Positions 25,174-35,205 of a stretch of DNA of 64,000 nucleotides are shown one piece after another. The DNA is from a bacterium SCSIO 12741 (GTDB lineage Bacteria > Bacteroidota > Bacteroidia > Flavobacteriales_G > Salibacteraceae), in contig CP073749.1 of the NCBI GenBank assembly GCA_024398055.1, forward strand, positions 3,038,594 to 3,102,593, read 5' to 3'. The notes beneath the pieces are model-generated. The model was not told the DNA's origin. It saw only the letters and a list, made by a program, of their open reading frames with translations, and made no database searches. Position numbers and translations under genes: made by a program. Within the stretch, counting starts at the first letter, position 1; each line of letters starts with the position of its first letter.

Positions 25174-28100
25174 ATGGAGCAGGTAAAACAATACACCCCC
25201 AAGAATAAGGTACGCGTAGTAACGGCAGCATCGCTGTTTGATGGTCACGACGCGGCGATCAATATTATGCGCAGAATCATCCAGTCTACTGGAGTGGAAG
25301 TGATTCACCTGGGGCATGATAGAAGTGTGGAAGAAGTGGTTAATTGCGCCATCCAAGAAGATGCAAACGCCATTGCCATGACCTCTTACCAGGGAGGACA
25401 TATGGAGTATTTTAAGTACATGTACGACCTGCTGAAAGAGAAGGGAGCCGAACACATCCGCATTTTTGGTGGAGGTGGAGGAGTTATTCTTCCTGAAGAA
25501 ATCAAAGAATTGCAGGATTATGGAATTACCCGTATCTATTCTCCTGATGATGGCCGTGAACTCGGTCTTCAGGGAATGATCAATGACTTGGTTCAAAGAA
25601 GTGATTTTCCTATTGGAGATCATTTGAATGGCGAAATAAACAAGCTGGAAGAACAGCAAGTGGGATCGATTTCCAGATTGATTAGTGCGGCCGAAAACTT
25701 TCCGGAGAAGTCGAAAGACATGCTGGATAAAGTTCACCAAATGGCTGGCCAACGTAATATTCCAGTTCTGGGTATTACGGGCACGGGAGGTTCTGGAAAA
25801 TCCTCTTTGGTGGATGAATTGGTACGCCGATTCTTACTCGATTTTAAAGACAAAAACATTGCTGTAGTTTCCGTGGATCCCTCTAAGCGTAAAACAGGAG
25901 GAGCTTTATTGGGAGACCGGATTCGCATGAATTCCATCCGCAACAATCGGGTGTACATGCGTTCTTTGGCTACTCGCCAATCTAACCTGGCTCTTTCTAA
26001 ACACGTAAGCGAAGCTCTACAAATTTTGAAAGCGGCTAACTACGACCTTATCATTTTGGAAACCTCTGGTATCGGTCAGTCCGATACGGAGATTTTGGAT
26101 CATTCTGACGTTTCCTTGTATGTAATGACTCCTGAATATGGAGCAGCTACTCAGCTGGAAAAAATCGACATGCTCGATTTTGCTGACATCATTGCTTTGA
26201 ACAAATTTGACAAGCGTGGCGCCTTGGATGCATTACGCGATGTGAAAAAGCAATACCAGCGTAACCACAATTTGTGGGATCAGTCTATTGATGATATGCC
26301 GGTATTTGGATCGATTGCATCTCAGTTCAACGATCCGGGAACGAACACCTTGTACAAAGCCATTATTGATAAGGTGGCTGAGAAAACCGGAGCTGATCTA
26401 AAAAGTGAGTTTGCGATCTCTTCGGAAATGTCGGAAAAGATTTACATCATTCCACCGAACCGAACTCGCTACCTATCTGAGATTTCGGAAAACAATAGAA
26501 ACTACGACGATTGGGCTTCTCTTCAGAGCGAAATTGCTGGAAAACTGTATGCCCTTGATCAAAGTATAAAGACCTTGGGAGCCACCGATATCGAGGACAA
26601 GGATCGATTGGTAAAAGGACTTCAGGAAACTTATGAAAAGGTATTGTTGGATCTGGATCCAAGAAACAAGAAGCTTTTGGAAGAGTGGGGCGACAAAGTA
26701 ACCCGCTACAAGGAGCCTGTATTTAAATTTAAGGTGAGAGATCGTGAAATTGCTATTCAGACGCACTCTGAATCCCTTTCGCATACTCAAATTCCTAAGG
26801 TTGCCCTTCCTTCCTACAAAGGTTGGCAGGATGTGTTGAAATGGAGTCTTCAGGAAAATGTTCCCGGGGAATTTCCTTACACGGCAGGTCTATTCCCATT
26901 CAAGAGGGAAGGGGAGGATCCAACCCGAATGTTTGCGGGAGAAGGTGGTCCAGAACGTACCAATAAGCGTTTCCATTACGTGAGTTTGGCTATGCCTGCC
27001 AAGCGTTTGTCTACCGCATTTGACTCGGTAACCCTATATGGAAATGACCCGGATTATCGTCCGGATATCTACGGAAAGATTGGTAATGCCGGTGTATCCA
27101 TCTGCTGCCTCGACGATGCTAAAAAGCTTTACTCTGGTTTTGATCTGGCAGATCCGAAAACTTCGGTTTCCATGACCATTAATGGTCCTGCAGCCATGTT
27201 GCTCGGCTTCTTTATGAATGCAGCCATTGATCAACAATGTGAGAAATACATCAAGGCCAATGGTTTGGAAAAAGAAGTACAAACCAAGCTGAAAAAGATT
27301 TTTGCTGACAAAGGTGTTGAGCAGCCCAAATACCAAGGCGACCTTCCTGAAGGAAACGACGGATTGGGACTCATGCTTTTAGGAACCACCGGTGATAAAG
27401 TGTTGCCAGCAGATGTTTATGCTGAGATCAAGAAAGACACCCTATCTAAAGTAAGGGGTACGGTTCAGGCTGATATTCTTAAGGAGGATCAAGCACAAAA
27501 TACCTGTATTTTCTCTACTGAATTCGCCCTTCGATTGATGGGAGATGTTCAGGAATACTTCATTGATCACAACGTAAGAAACTTCTACTCGGTATCGATT
27601 TCAGGATACCACATCGCAGAAGCCGGGGCTAATCCAATTACTCAGTTGGCGCTTACACTGGCCAATGGATTTACCTACGTTGAATACTACTTGAGTCGCG
27701 GAATGGACATCAACAAGTTTGGTCCAAACCTGTCTTTCTTCTTTAGTAACGGTATTGACCCTGAATATGCGGTGATCGGTCGTGTAGCTCGAAGAATTTG
27801 GGCCAAGGCAATGAAATTGAAGTACGGAGCAGGACCAAGAGCTCAAATGCTGAAGTACCACATTCAAACTTCAGGAAGATCTTTGCACGCTCAAGAGATT
27901 GACTTCAACGATATCCGAACTACGCTTCAGGCATTATATGCGATTTACGATAACTGTAACTCCTTGCACACCAATGCCTACGATGAAGCCATTACTACAC
28001 CGACAGAAGAATCGGTACGTCGTGCCATGGCGATTCAGTTGATTATCAACAAAGAGCTCGGATTAGCTAAGAATGAAAACCCGATTCAAGGAGCCTTCAT

Positions 28101-28554
28101 TATCGAAGAGTTGACCGATTTGGTGGAAGAAGCGGTATTGACCGAGTTTGACCGAATTACAGAAAGAGGTGGCGTATTGGGTGCAATGGAAACTATGTAT
28201 CAGCGTTCCAAAATTCAAGAAGAATCTTTGTACTACGAAACCTTGAAGCATAATGGAGATTTCCCAATTATTGGGGTAAACACTTTCTTGAGCTCTAAAG
28301 GATCACCTACTGTTGTTCCGCAAGAAGTTATTCGGGCGACTACTGAGGAGAAGGAATACCAAATCACGATGCTGGAAGGTCTGCACAAGCGAAACGAAGC
28401 CGAAGGAAAAGAATACCTGGGGCAAATTCAGCAAGCGGCCATTAAGAATGAGAACATCTTTGAAGTTCTGATGGATGCAGCCAAGTATTGCTCTTTGGGA
28501 CAGATTACAAGCTCTTTGTTTGAAGTAGGCGGTCAGTATCGCCGAAACATGTAA
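25174..28554 (+). CDS. icmF: Fused B12-dependent acyl-CoA mutase (IcmF type) with MeaB-like GTPase
   Basis: The protein has 1126 residues from the ATG at 25174. Order: an N-terminal cobalamin-binding domain with DGHDAA (Asp23, His25 as the lower cobalt ligand) and IFGGGGGVI; a MeaB/ArgK-like G-protein chaperone with P-loop [12 protein letters not shown] near residue 200 and LNKFDKRGA; then the TIM-barrel mutase domain with [20 protein letters not shown] and [17 protein letters not shown]. This order and length define IcmF, which interconverts isobutyryl-CoA and n-butyryl-CoA (some members act on pivalyl-CoA), with the GTPase protecting the cofactor. Methylmalonyl-CoA mutase proper is not fused this way. 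The annotation methylmalonyl-CoA mutase family is the cautious alternative. No cobalamin riboswitch fits in the short leader. Confidence 0.93.
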   Translation: MEQVKQYTPKNKVRVVTAASLFDGHDAAINIMRRIIQSTGVEVIHLGHDRSVEEVVNCAIQEDANAIAMTSYQGGHMEYFKYMYDLLKEKGAEHIRIFGGGGGVILPEEIKELQDYGITRIYSPDDGRELGLQGMINDLVQRSDFPIGDHLNGEINKLEEQQVGSISRLISAAENFPEKSKDMLDKVHQMAGQRNIPVLGITGTGGSGKSSLVDELVRRFLLDFKDKNIAVVSVDPSKRKTGGALLGDRIRMNSIRNNRVYMRSLATRQSNLALSKHVSEALQILKAANYDLIILETSGIGQSDTEILDHSDVSLYVMTPEYGAATQLEKIDMLDFADIIALNKFDKRGALDALRDVKKQYQRNHNLWDQSIDDMPVFGSIASQFNDPGTNTLYKAIIDKVAEKTGADLKSEFAISSEMSEKIYIIPPNRTRYLSEISENNRNYDDWASLQSEIAGKLYALDQSIKTLGATDIEDKDRLVKGLQETYEKVLLDLDPRNKKLLEEWGDKVTRYKEPVFKFKVRDREIAIQTHSESLSHTQIPKVALPSYKGWQDVLKWSLQENVPGEFPYTAGLFPFKREGEDPTRMFAGEGGPERTNKRFHYVSLAMPAKRLSTAFDSVTLYGNDPDYRPDIYGKIGNAGVSICCLDDAKKLYSGFDLADPKTSVSMTINGPAAMLLGFFMNAAIDQQCEKYIKANGLEKEVQTKLKKIFADKGVEQPKYQGDLPEGNDGLGLMLLGTTGDKVLPADVYAEIKKDTLSKVRGTVQADILKEDQAQNTCIFSTEFALRLMGDVQEYFIDHNVRNFYSVSISGYHIAEAGANPITQLALTLANGFTYVEYYLSRGMDINKFGPNLSFFFSNGIDPEYAVIGRVARRIWAKAMKLKYGAGPRAQMLKYHIQTSGRSLHAQEIDFNDIRTTLQALYAIYDNCNSLHTNAYDEAITTPTEESVRRAMAIQLIINKELGLAKNENPIQGAFIIEELTDLVEEAVLTEFDRITERGGVLGAMETMYQRSKIQEESLYYETLKHNGDFPIIGVNTFLSSKGSPTVVPQEVIRATTEEKEYQITMLEGLHKRNEAEGKEYLGQIQQAAIKNENIFEVLMDAAKYCSLGQITSSLFEVGGQYRRNM

Positions 28555-28562
28555 AAGGCGAT

Positions 28563-29735
28563 TTAGCTCTTCTTAATCGGGTTTCGAATCCACTTAACCA
28601 GCAGTCCGAAGGCTATGATGGTTAACACCGCAGCCAGGAAATAGGGAATGGGTAGGCGATCGGGTTGATTGTTGTACCAGAAGTAGCCCTGCTGTGAGCC
28701 TGCGATAATTCCTGATTCCAAAGCAATGAACATGGTGGCCATGGCTTTACCTCGGTTTTGATCGTTGGCCAAATCAATGGTCCAGGCAAAAATCGTAGGT
28801 GAGTTGATACCTGCTGAAACACCATAAATGAAGGCACCTATATAGAACTGGTTAACCGTGGTACTTAATCCGGTGACAATAATTCCAATGGTTAGAATAG
28901 AAGTTCCAATAAGTAGCACCTTTTTTCGCCCCCAACGGTCTGACCACTTACCAGAGAATAGTCGACTTATGATAGAAGCAAAAAGAGTGATGCCTAAGTA
29001 CATGCCTCGGTTTTCAATGCCTAAGTGATCGCAGAAATCAGAAGTGGTGGTAAGTACTACACCAAAGGCGAAAATGAGCAGGAACATGATAATGGATGGT
29101 CGCAATGCGGAAAGGTCGATCAAGTTTTCGAAGCGTATGCCCCTCAAACTTTCCATGGCCGTTTTGGTCTTAGGTAGAGACTCTTTCATTCCTGCTAATA
29201 CCAGAATGGATAGCATGGCGACCCCAGAGGAAGCATAGAAAACCGCATCCAGCGAAACGGCTTTGGAAAGCCAACCTCCAATGAGAGGTCCTCCAGCCAT
29301 TCCAATACCACCGGCAACTCCCAAAATTCCCATGGCTTCGCCACGTTTGTTGGCCGGAACAATGTCGCCTAAATAGGCTGAGGTGCCCGTTGGCTTAAAA
29401 CCGGTTGAAAATCCGTGAAAAAATCGAAGAATCAGAAAGCCCCAAACCGTGGTTGCCCAGGGATAAAGAATTCCAAGAATGACACACACCAAGGGGCCAA
29501 TAATCATAACCGGAATTCGCCCCATTTGATCGGCCAACTGACCACTAAACGGCCGGGCCAAAAGAGCCGCAAAGGCAAATAGGTAAATAATAGCTCCTTT
29601 ATATCCTCCTCCGCCCAGTGTTTCAATGAAAGCGTTGAGCTCGGGTACAATCATGTTGAAACTGGCCATGAAGAGTACAGAACTTGCACAAAGAAGCCAG
29701 AATTGAAGGGTGTAGAAAGACTGATTTTGTTCCAT
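28563..29735 (-). CDS. MFS transporter
   Basis: The protein has 390 residues and 12 predicted membrane helices, starting from the ATG at 29735 (MEQNQSFYTLQFWLLC); an upstream in-frame codon at 29837 would add 34 residues with no hydrophobic or signal character. MFS motif A appears after helix 2 as FSGQLADQMGRIPVMIIG and again in the second half as FSGKWSDRWGRKKVLLIG. The segment GTSAYLGDIVPANKRGEAMG also fits the drug/metabolite exporter branch. The substrate is unknown. It is convergent with icmF, eight bases away, and divergent from the WG-repeat gene. Confidence 0.92.
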   Translation of the reverse strand: MEQNQSFYTLQFWLLCASSVLFMASFNMIVPELNAFIETLGGGGYKGAIIYLFAFAALLARPFSGQLADQMGRIPVMIIGPLVCVILGILYPWATTVWGFLILRFFHGFSTGFKPTGTSAYLGDIVPANKRGEAMGILGVAGGIGMAGGPLIGGWLSKAVSLDAVFYASSGVAMLSILVLAGMKESLPKTKTAMESLRGIRFENLIDLSALRPSIIMFLLIFAFGVVLTTTSDFCDHLGIENRGMYLGITLFASIISRLFSGKWSDRWGRKKVLLIGTSILTIGIIVTGLSTTVNQFYIGAFIYGVSAGINSPTIFAWTIDLANDQNRGKAMATMFIALESGIIAGSQQGYFWYNNQPDRLPIPYFLAAVLTIIAFGLLVKWIRNPIKKS

Positions 29736-29818
29736 TGGAAATGCCTTGCAAAAGAAGGTAAAATTTGGCCTGAGATTTGGGTTATTCGGAAGAAATTGTT
29801 GGTTTCTGGAGAGGTCTG

Positions 29819-29851
29819 TTGTCATTCCGTAGACCAACTGGTTTATTTTTG
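29819..29851 (+). promoter_or_regulatory. Promoter of the WG-repeat gene
   Basis: TTG at 29819-29821 and TATTTTTG at 29844-29851 lie 22 bases apart. The -7 box ends six bases before the ATG at 29858, so the transcript would have almost no leader. Confidence 0.45.
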
Positions 29852-29857
29852 GCGTCC

Positions 29858-31993
29858 ATGCGTATTCTGATTAGTAGTTTCTTTTTGTTAGCGCCCCTTT
29901 TAATGTGGGCAGGTAAACTTGATAAGGGCTTTGAGGCCCTCCGGGTTTTCAATTATTTCGAGGCTAAGAGTCAGTTTGAATCTGCCCTCGAAAAAGAACC
30001 TGTTGGCGCCTCATTTGGATTAAGTCAGATCTATTCTCGGGACGATAATCCATTCTACCAACCTGATTCTGCCCTTAAGTACATCTTAAACGCAGATACG
30101 TTGTTTCAAAAGATGGAAGAAAAGGAAAAAACGGTTCTTTTTCAATACGGCATCGATTCGGCTGAAATCGCTGAGCAGAAACAGCGCATCATTTCCTGGT
30201 TTTACCTAAAGGTGAAGGAAACAGGTCAATCGGATAGCTTGAATCAGTTTATGCAAGATTACCCCTGGTTTTCCGGAATGAAGGAAGTGGAAACTCTGCG
30301 CGATTCGTTGGCTTTTGATGAAGCGGAAGAGGCCGACAACTGGCAAGCCTACCAAGCCTTTTTTATGCGCTATCCGTATGCAACCCAGGTAGTGGAAGCT
30401 CGTAACCGCTATGACCGTTTGTTCTATGAGGATCATACGGAAGAAGGAAGTTTAGCAGTTTACCTGAAGTTTATCCAGGACTACCGCATGAGTCCTTTTT
30501 TGGGTGAAGCCGAAGATCAGATTTACCGCCTGACGACCGAGGATGAAACCGTAAACGCCTACCACAACTTTATCCTGTCTTACCCGGAAAATCGAAATGT
30601 GAATCATGCCTGGATGGCGATTTATCGGTTAAGTGTAAAAAGAAATGATCCCAAAGAAATTGCAGAATTCATCCTGGACTATCCCGATTATCCCTACCGC
30701 AACGATGCCCTGATGGATTACAATTTGTCGAACACTCCTTTCTTCCCGGTTGAAAAATTAGGTAAATGGGGCTTCGTGGACGACAAAGGCAAGTTGGTAA
30801 TCGACTACCAATACGATTTTGTAGATGCTTTTTACGAAGGAGCAGCCCAGGTGGGTATGGGAGAAAAGGTGGGCTTCATCAATAAAAAGGGGCAGGCCGT
30901 ACTTCCGACCCAATATGATGATGCAGGAGAATACCATGAAGGTTTTGTTTGGGTTGAAAAAAATGGATCTTATGGTTTGGCCGATCACCTTGGAAATGAA
31001 GTATTACCCCTAAACTATGAGGACGTTGGAACCTTTTACGATCAGCGGGTTTACGTGCAGAAAGAAGGACTTTATGGTTTTTACGATGATTCCTTACGTA
31101 TAGCCATTCCACATCAATTCAAATATGTCACCCATTTTGAAAATGAACGAGCTATGGTTCAACTGAATGAACTGTATGGAGTTGTGGATCAGGAAGGGAA
31201 ATGGATAATATCAGCTGAGTTTGACTGGCTCGAACTTCAGGTTGAAAAGTCGGTTATCAAGGTCAAGAAAGACAATTTGTTTGGATTATTCTCCTGGTCT
31301 GGTGATACCTTAATTGCTCCCAAGTATGAGCGGTTAGGTGCAGAGAGTGAGGGCCGCATATTATTTGTTGAGGAAGGGAAATATGGTTACCTGGATTCCT
31401 TGGGTCATCCCATTATTCCGGCCAAGTATAACGACCGCCCTGGTGTAGATAATTACGCTCAGTTTGAAAATGGAGCTGCGAAGTATTATTCGGTCAAAAA
31501 GAAATATGGACTAATCGACACGGTGGGTGAGAAAGTGTACCCAGCAATTTTCGAGGATGTTGGTCGCTATTCCGGACTTCAAAATGAATTGACGGCGGTT
31601 AAACGGTACGGCAAATGGGGATATGCAAATCGTGATGTAAAATTGGTAATCAAATACATCTACGAGTATGCCGGCCCTTTTGAATTCGGATTAGCCCGGG
31701 TTCAAAAAGATGGTAAGCAAGGGATGATTAACCCCGACGGAGCTCCCGTAATACCTATCCAATACGACAAGATCAAAGAACTCGATCATGGAATTCTTTG
31801 GGTACAATTGGACGGCAAATGGGGAGTCATTGACCGGAATAACAATTCGATCTTGCCCACACTATTCGATCGCATTTCGGACTGGAACGAAGAAACCTGG
31901 GTACTTGAACAAGGAGACAAAAGAGCCTACTTCGACCGGAAAAACCGGAAGTTCATTTACCAGGATTCAGGAATGCAAATTTCAACGGATTAA
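29858..31993 (+). CDS. WG-repeat protein with N-terminal TPR-like region
   Basis: From the ATG at 29858 the protein has 711 residues with a signal peptide (MRILISSFFLLAPLLMWA). Residues about 20-290 are helical and TPR-like (FNYFEAKSQFESALEKEPVG). From about 295 to the end there are roughly ten WG repeats of about 45 residues, for example GKWGFVDDKGKLVIDYQYD, KVGFINKKGQAVLPTQYDD and GKWGVIDRNNNSILPTLFD. WG repeats form beta-rich surface or periplasmic domains of unknown function. The in-frame codons upstream of 29858 fall within the promoter and the divergent MFS leader, so they are excluded. Confidence 0.88.
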   Translation: MRILISSFFLLAPLLMWAGKLDKGFEALRVFNYFEAKSQFESALEKEPVGASFGLSQIYSRDDNPFYQPDSALKYILNADTLFQKMEEKEKTVLFQYGIDSAEIAEQKQRIISWFYLKVKETGQSDSLNQFMQDYPWFSGMKEVETLRDSLAFDEAEEADNWQAYQAFFMRYPYATQVVEARNRYDRLFYEDHTEEGSLAVYLKFIQDYRMSPFLGEAEDQIYRLTTEDETVNAYHNFILSYPENRNVNHAWMAIYRLSVKRNDPKEIAEFILDYPDYPYRNDALMDYNLSNTPFFPVEKLGKWGFVDDKGKLVIDYQYDFVDAFYEGAAQVGMGEKVGFINKKGQAVLPTQYDDAGEYHEGFVWVEKNGSYGLADHLGNEVLPLNYEDVGTFYDQRVYVQKEGLYGFYDDSLRIAIPHQFKYVTHFENERAMVQLNELYGVVDQEGKWIISAEFDWLELQVEKSVIKVKKDNLFGLFSWSGDTLIAPKYERLGAESEGRILFVEEGKYGYLDSLGHPIIPAKYNDRPGVDNYAQFENGAAKYYSVKKKYGLIDTVGEKVYPAIFEDVGRYSGLQNELTAVKRYGKWGYANRDVKLVIKYIYEYAGPFEFGLARVQKDGKQGMINPDGAPVIPIQYDKIKELDHGILWVQLDGKWGVIDRNNNSILPTLFDRISDWNEETWVLEQGDKRAYFDRKNRKFIYQDSGMQISTD

Positions 31994-32172
31994 TCCCAAG
32001 GATTTTCCTCGGAATGACCATATGAAGAACTTGTATCAAACCGATTGATCTTATTCCCATTGGTAAAGAACCAACCAAAATTTGCATTGAACCAGTTTTC
32101 AAAACGCTCGAACCGAACGGTAAAAAACCGAATCCAGGGATGATTTATAATTCTATCGTGTATCATATTCAT
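31990..32172 (-). CDS. Small basic/aromatic protein of unknown function
   Basis: This 60-residue frame is convergent with the WG-repeat gene and overlaps its stop by four bases, the same arrangement seen for at least six other gene pairs here. The central segment RFFTVRFERFENWFNANFGW followed by FFTNGNKINR is amphipathic and aromatic and reads like a real conserved small protein rather than chance. There is no signal peptide. Coding status is unproven because of its length. Confidence 0.5.
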   Translation of the reverse strand: MNMIHDRIINHPWIRFFTVRFERFENWFNANFGWFFTNGNKINRFDTSSSYGHSEENPWD

Positions 32173-32417
32173 AAGGCGCTGTATATATAGACGGGTTATT
32201 TCCCTTTAGGTAGGCCCTTGACATCCAAAAAGTTGTTAACCGGTCGTGAAGAAGTTTTAAAGGGCTTCTTTTCCATTTTCCAAACCCTTGGTGCCATTCC
32301 GTTGTAAAATGTATGCTGGCTGCCGATTACAGTATTTAGCCAGTTCGATTCCAGGGGAATCAAATTAGGAATCAGAAAACGGGGTATATTTAACCGCTTC
32401 TATACACAGACAACAAA
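32173..32417. other. Intergenic region without a recognised feature
   Basis: The 245 bases between the small gene and the T9SS gene contain no open frame I can support. TATATTTA near 32386-32393 resembles a -7 box with one mismatch (final A instead of G) about 25 bases before the ATG at 32418, but no -33 element is clear. Confidence 0.4.
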
Positions 32418-35153
32418 ATGATAAAGAATATTGGGTTGCTGGTTGTGAGTTTCATCGCAGCAGGCGCGCTACATGCACAGGAAATGATTGGTAAATCGGG
32501 CTCTCAGGCCTCTGATTTTACCCAATACCAGGAACAATGGGCAGCTTGGAAAGATAAAGCTGGAGAAAACACCAAAGGCAGTAAATGGCTAGAACGTTGG
32601 TTGCATTTTAATGAATCGCGAACCACCGGTCAAGGTGCCCTGGCACCCAATTCCTATTTTTTGGATGCGGCTATTCAAAATGCCCGGATCCAAAACCACA
32701 GCAGTGCATCTCGTGCCTCTGATTCAACCTGGATTCCTGAAGGACCCGATACTTTGGTTTTTTCTTACAACAATGCTTCGAGCCATGGTGTGGCAAGGGT
32801 AAATTGTATCGCTTTTCACCCGACAGATACCTTTACCTATTTTGTTGGAGTGGCCCAAGGAGGAATCTGGAAAACCACCAATTCCGGTAAATCCTACACG
32901 CCGATGAACAATGGTCTACCGGTAATTCGAATTAACGACATTGCCATTGATCCTAACAATCCAGAGATCATGTATGCTTCCATTGGAGATTACGCATACA
33001 TGAGTGTAGCCCTTCAAACGGATGGAAGAAAACGAAATACCCACTACGGATTAGGAGTTTATAAATCGACTGATGGAGGTAAAAGTTGGAATCCTACGGG
33101 ATTGTCTTACCAATTAACAGACTTGGATCAGTCTCTGGTTAGAAGGGTATTGATTAATCCGGCAAACAGTCAGGAGTTGGTAGCAGTAGGTGTAGCAGGT
33201 ACCTGGAAGTCCTATGACGGAGGCGCTAACTGGACAGCTATTAACAACGAAATGATGTGGGATTTGGAAAGTAATCCCGATCGCCCGCAAACTTTGATTG
33301 CTTCAAGCGGATATGTACTTAATCTCGGCATTGGTCGTGCTGCTATTTGGCTTTCACATGATTTTGGGGATACCTGGACTCAGGCTTCAGCGCCAATTCC
33401 TCCTACCGATTCTATTCAGCGAATGGAAGTGTTGTTTGCTCGGGCAGATACCACCCGGGTTTATGCCTTGGCCTGTGGAGTAGATCGTGGCTTGTATGGA
33501 TTTTATGAAAGTAGAGATGGAGGGAGAACCTGGAACCGCAAAATGATGGCTGCATCCGGTCCAAATCTTTTGCACTGGGGTGAAGGAACCTCTTCAGGAG
33601 GACAAGGAACCTACGACCTGGCTTTAATCACTGATGCCAATGATCCGGATAAGGTATTTACCGGTGGAATCAATGTTTGGGGATCGGATGATGGTGGTGC
33701 TACCTGGGATGGAGCCTCCTATTGGTTACGCTACTATGGATTCACCCCGCACGCCGACCAGCACCAATTTAAATACAATCCTTTGGACGAGAAGTACTAC
33801 CTGTGTAATGACGGAGGAATCTTTAGAACCGATACCCTTATGATTGGTTCCTGGAGAGCGACCGATACGGTGCCGGGATACCAATTTCCAACGCAATGGG
33901 AAGATGTATCCAGTGGTATGCAGATTACTTCATTTTACCGTCTTGGCCTTTCTAAAAATAACCCTGGCTATATCGTAACAGGTGCTCAAGATAACGGAAC
34001 ATTTTACCGCGATTCAGCTGGAACCTGGATCAACATCTCTGGTGGAGACGGAATGGAGTGCATAATCGATCCAGATGATCCTGAGATTGTTTACACCTCT
34101 TCTCAGTACGGAAACTTTTACCGAACCCGCAACGGTGGACGAACTTCGAACTACTGGGGAAATGGAATTTCGGAAAACGGTGCCTGGACTACTCCTTTTG
34201 TTCAGCATCCAGATGATCCAGACATTTTCTATTCTGGTTTTGTAAACCTCTATAAAGTTGAAAACAACTTCGGTAGCCGAATCAATACACCGGGTAGCGG
34301 AGAATACATCAATGCTCTCCATATTTCAGGAAAGCATCCTGAGCACCTGGCTCTCACACGTAGAATCAACTACCAGAACTTCAATAACTCTGAATTATGG
34401 GTAACGGAAGACGAAGGAAACAACTGGCAGAATCGTACGGCCGGATTACCGGATAGTCTTTACCTCACTTACCTATTCATGGATGATCGCGATCCGGATA
34501 AAATGTGGGTAAGCGTTGGTGGATTTGCACCAGGAGTAAAGGTTTTTGAAACTTCGGATGGCGGTAAGAATTGGACCAATATTTCCCAAAACTTGCCCAA
34601 CATTCCAGTGAACTGTGTAATTGAGGACGTAGAGTCTCGTGATAATGCACTTTATGTAGCAACTGATGTGGGAATCTACTACACCAATGACAGCATTAAT
34701 GGTTGGAATTTGTACAGCAAAAACTTGCCCAATGTAATTGTGAGTGAACTGGAAATTCAACCCAAAGAAAGACGGATATACTGTACCACCTTTGGACGTG
34801 GAGTTTGGTCGGCAGAGTTGTTAGACTCCGCTTTTGTATTCCCTCAAGACACGGCTACTGACACAACAGATACATTGAATACAGTAGTGAATCAGAATTG
34901 GTATCAATCTCAGTTTGAACTTTATCCTAATCCCAACAACGGTCAGTTTACCATTCGGGCCAGCGTGTTGGAGGCAACCCGAGTAGAGTGGAGATTGATT
35001 GATGTAATGGGCAAAACCATTTACCGCAAACCTCAGGAACTTCAGCCTGGCATGCAGGAATGGGATTTGAATATGAATTTACTTCCTGGTCTTTATTACG
35101 TTCACTTTTCTAATGGACAGCGGAGTAAAGCACTTCAGTTTGTGGTAGAGTAA
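32418..35153 (+). CDS. Secreted beta-propeller (BNR/sortilin-like) protein with T9SS type A sorting domain
   Basis: The protein has 911 residues. A signal peptide (IGLLVVSFIAAGALHAQ) precedes a long propeller region (about 110-810) with repeated glycosidase-like Asp-box turns: STDGGKSWNPTG, SYDGGANWTAI, SRDGGRTWNRK, TSDGGKNWTNIS. The C-terminus has the type A T9SS domain, FELYPNPNNGQFTIRAS to the end, which sends the protein through type IX secretion to the surface. Such proteins often bind or hydrolyse glycans, or are adhesins; no catalytic residues can be assigned. It shares this architecture with the gene at 54960, with which it may be paralogous. Confidence 0.92.
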   Translation: MIKNIGLLVVSFIAAGALHAQEMIGKSGSQASDFTQYQEQWAAWKDKAGENTKGSKWLERWLHFNESRTTGQGALAPNSYFLDAAIQNARIQNHSSASRASDSTWIPEGPDTLVFSYNNASSHGVARVNCIAFHPTDTFTYFVGVAQGGIWKTTNSGKSYTPMNNGLPVIRINDIAIDPNNPEIMYASIGDYAYMSVALQTDGRKRNTHYGLGVYKSTDGGKSWNPTGLSYQLTDLDQSLVRRVLINPANSQELVAVGVAGTWKSYDGGANWTAINNEMMWDLESNPDRPQTLIASSGYVLNLGIGRAAIWLSHDFGDTWTQASAPIPPTDSIQRMEVLFARADTTRVYALACGVDRGLYGFYESRDGGRTWNRKMMAASGPNLLHWGEGTSSGGQGTYDLALITDANDPDKVFTGGINVWGSDDGGATWDGASYWLRYYGFTPHADQHQFKYNPLDEKYYLCNDGGIFRTDTLMIGSWRATDTVPGYQFPTQWEDVSSGMQITSFYRLGLSKNNPGYIVTGAQDNGTFYRDSAGTWINISGGDGMECIIDPDDPEIVYTSSQYGNFYRTRNGGRTSNYWGNGISENGAWTTPFVQHPDDPDIFYSGFVNLYKVENNFGSRINTPGSGEYINALHISGKHPEHLALTRRINYQNFNNSELWVTEDEGNNWQNRTAGLPDSLYLTYLFMDDRDPDKMWVSVGGFAPGVKVFETSDGGKNWTNISQNLPNIPVNCVIEDVESRDNALYVATDVGIYYTNDSINGWNLYSKNLPNVIVSELEIQPKERRIYCTTFGRGVWSAELLDSAFVFPQDTATDTTDTLNTVVNQNWYQSQFELYPNPNNGQFTIRASVLEATRVEWRLIDVMGKTIYRKPQELQPGMQEWDLNMNLLPGLYYVHFSNGQRSKALQFVVE

Positions 35154-35205
35154 TAGGTTCGAGTTTGTTTTTCGAAGACACTTTTCTGCCGGAGATTTAA
35201 AGCAA

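Noticed and set aside
28560-28590. tRNA-like TTCGAATCC sequence
   Set aside because: It lies inside the MFS transporter coding region and lacks the rest of a cloverleaf.
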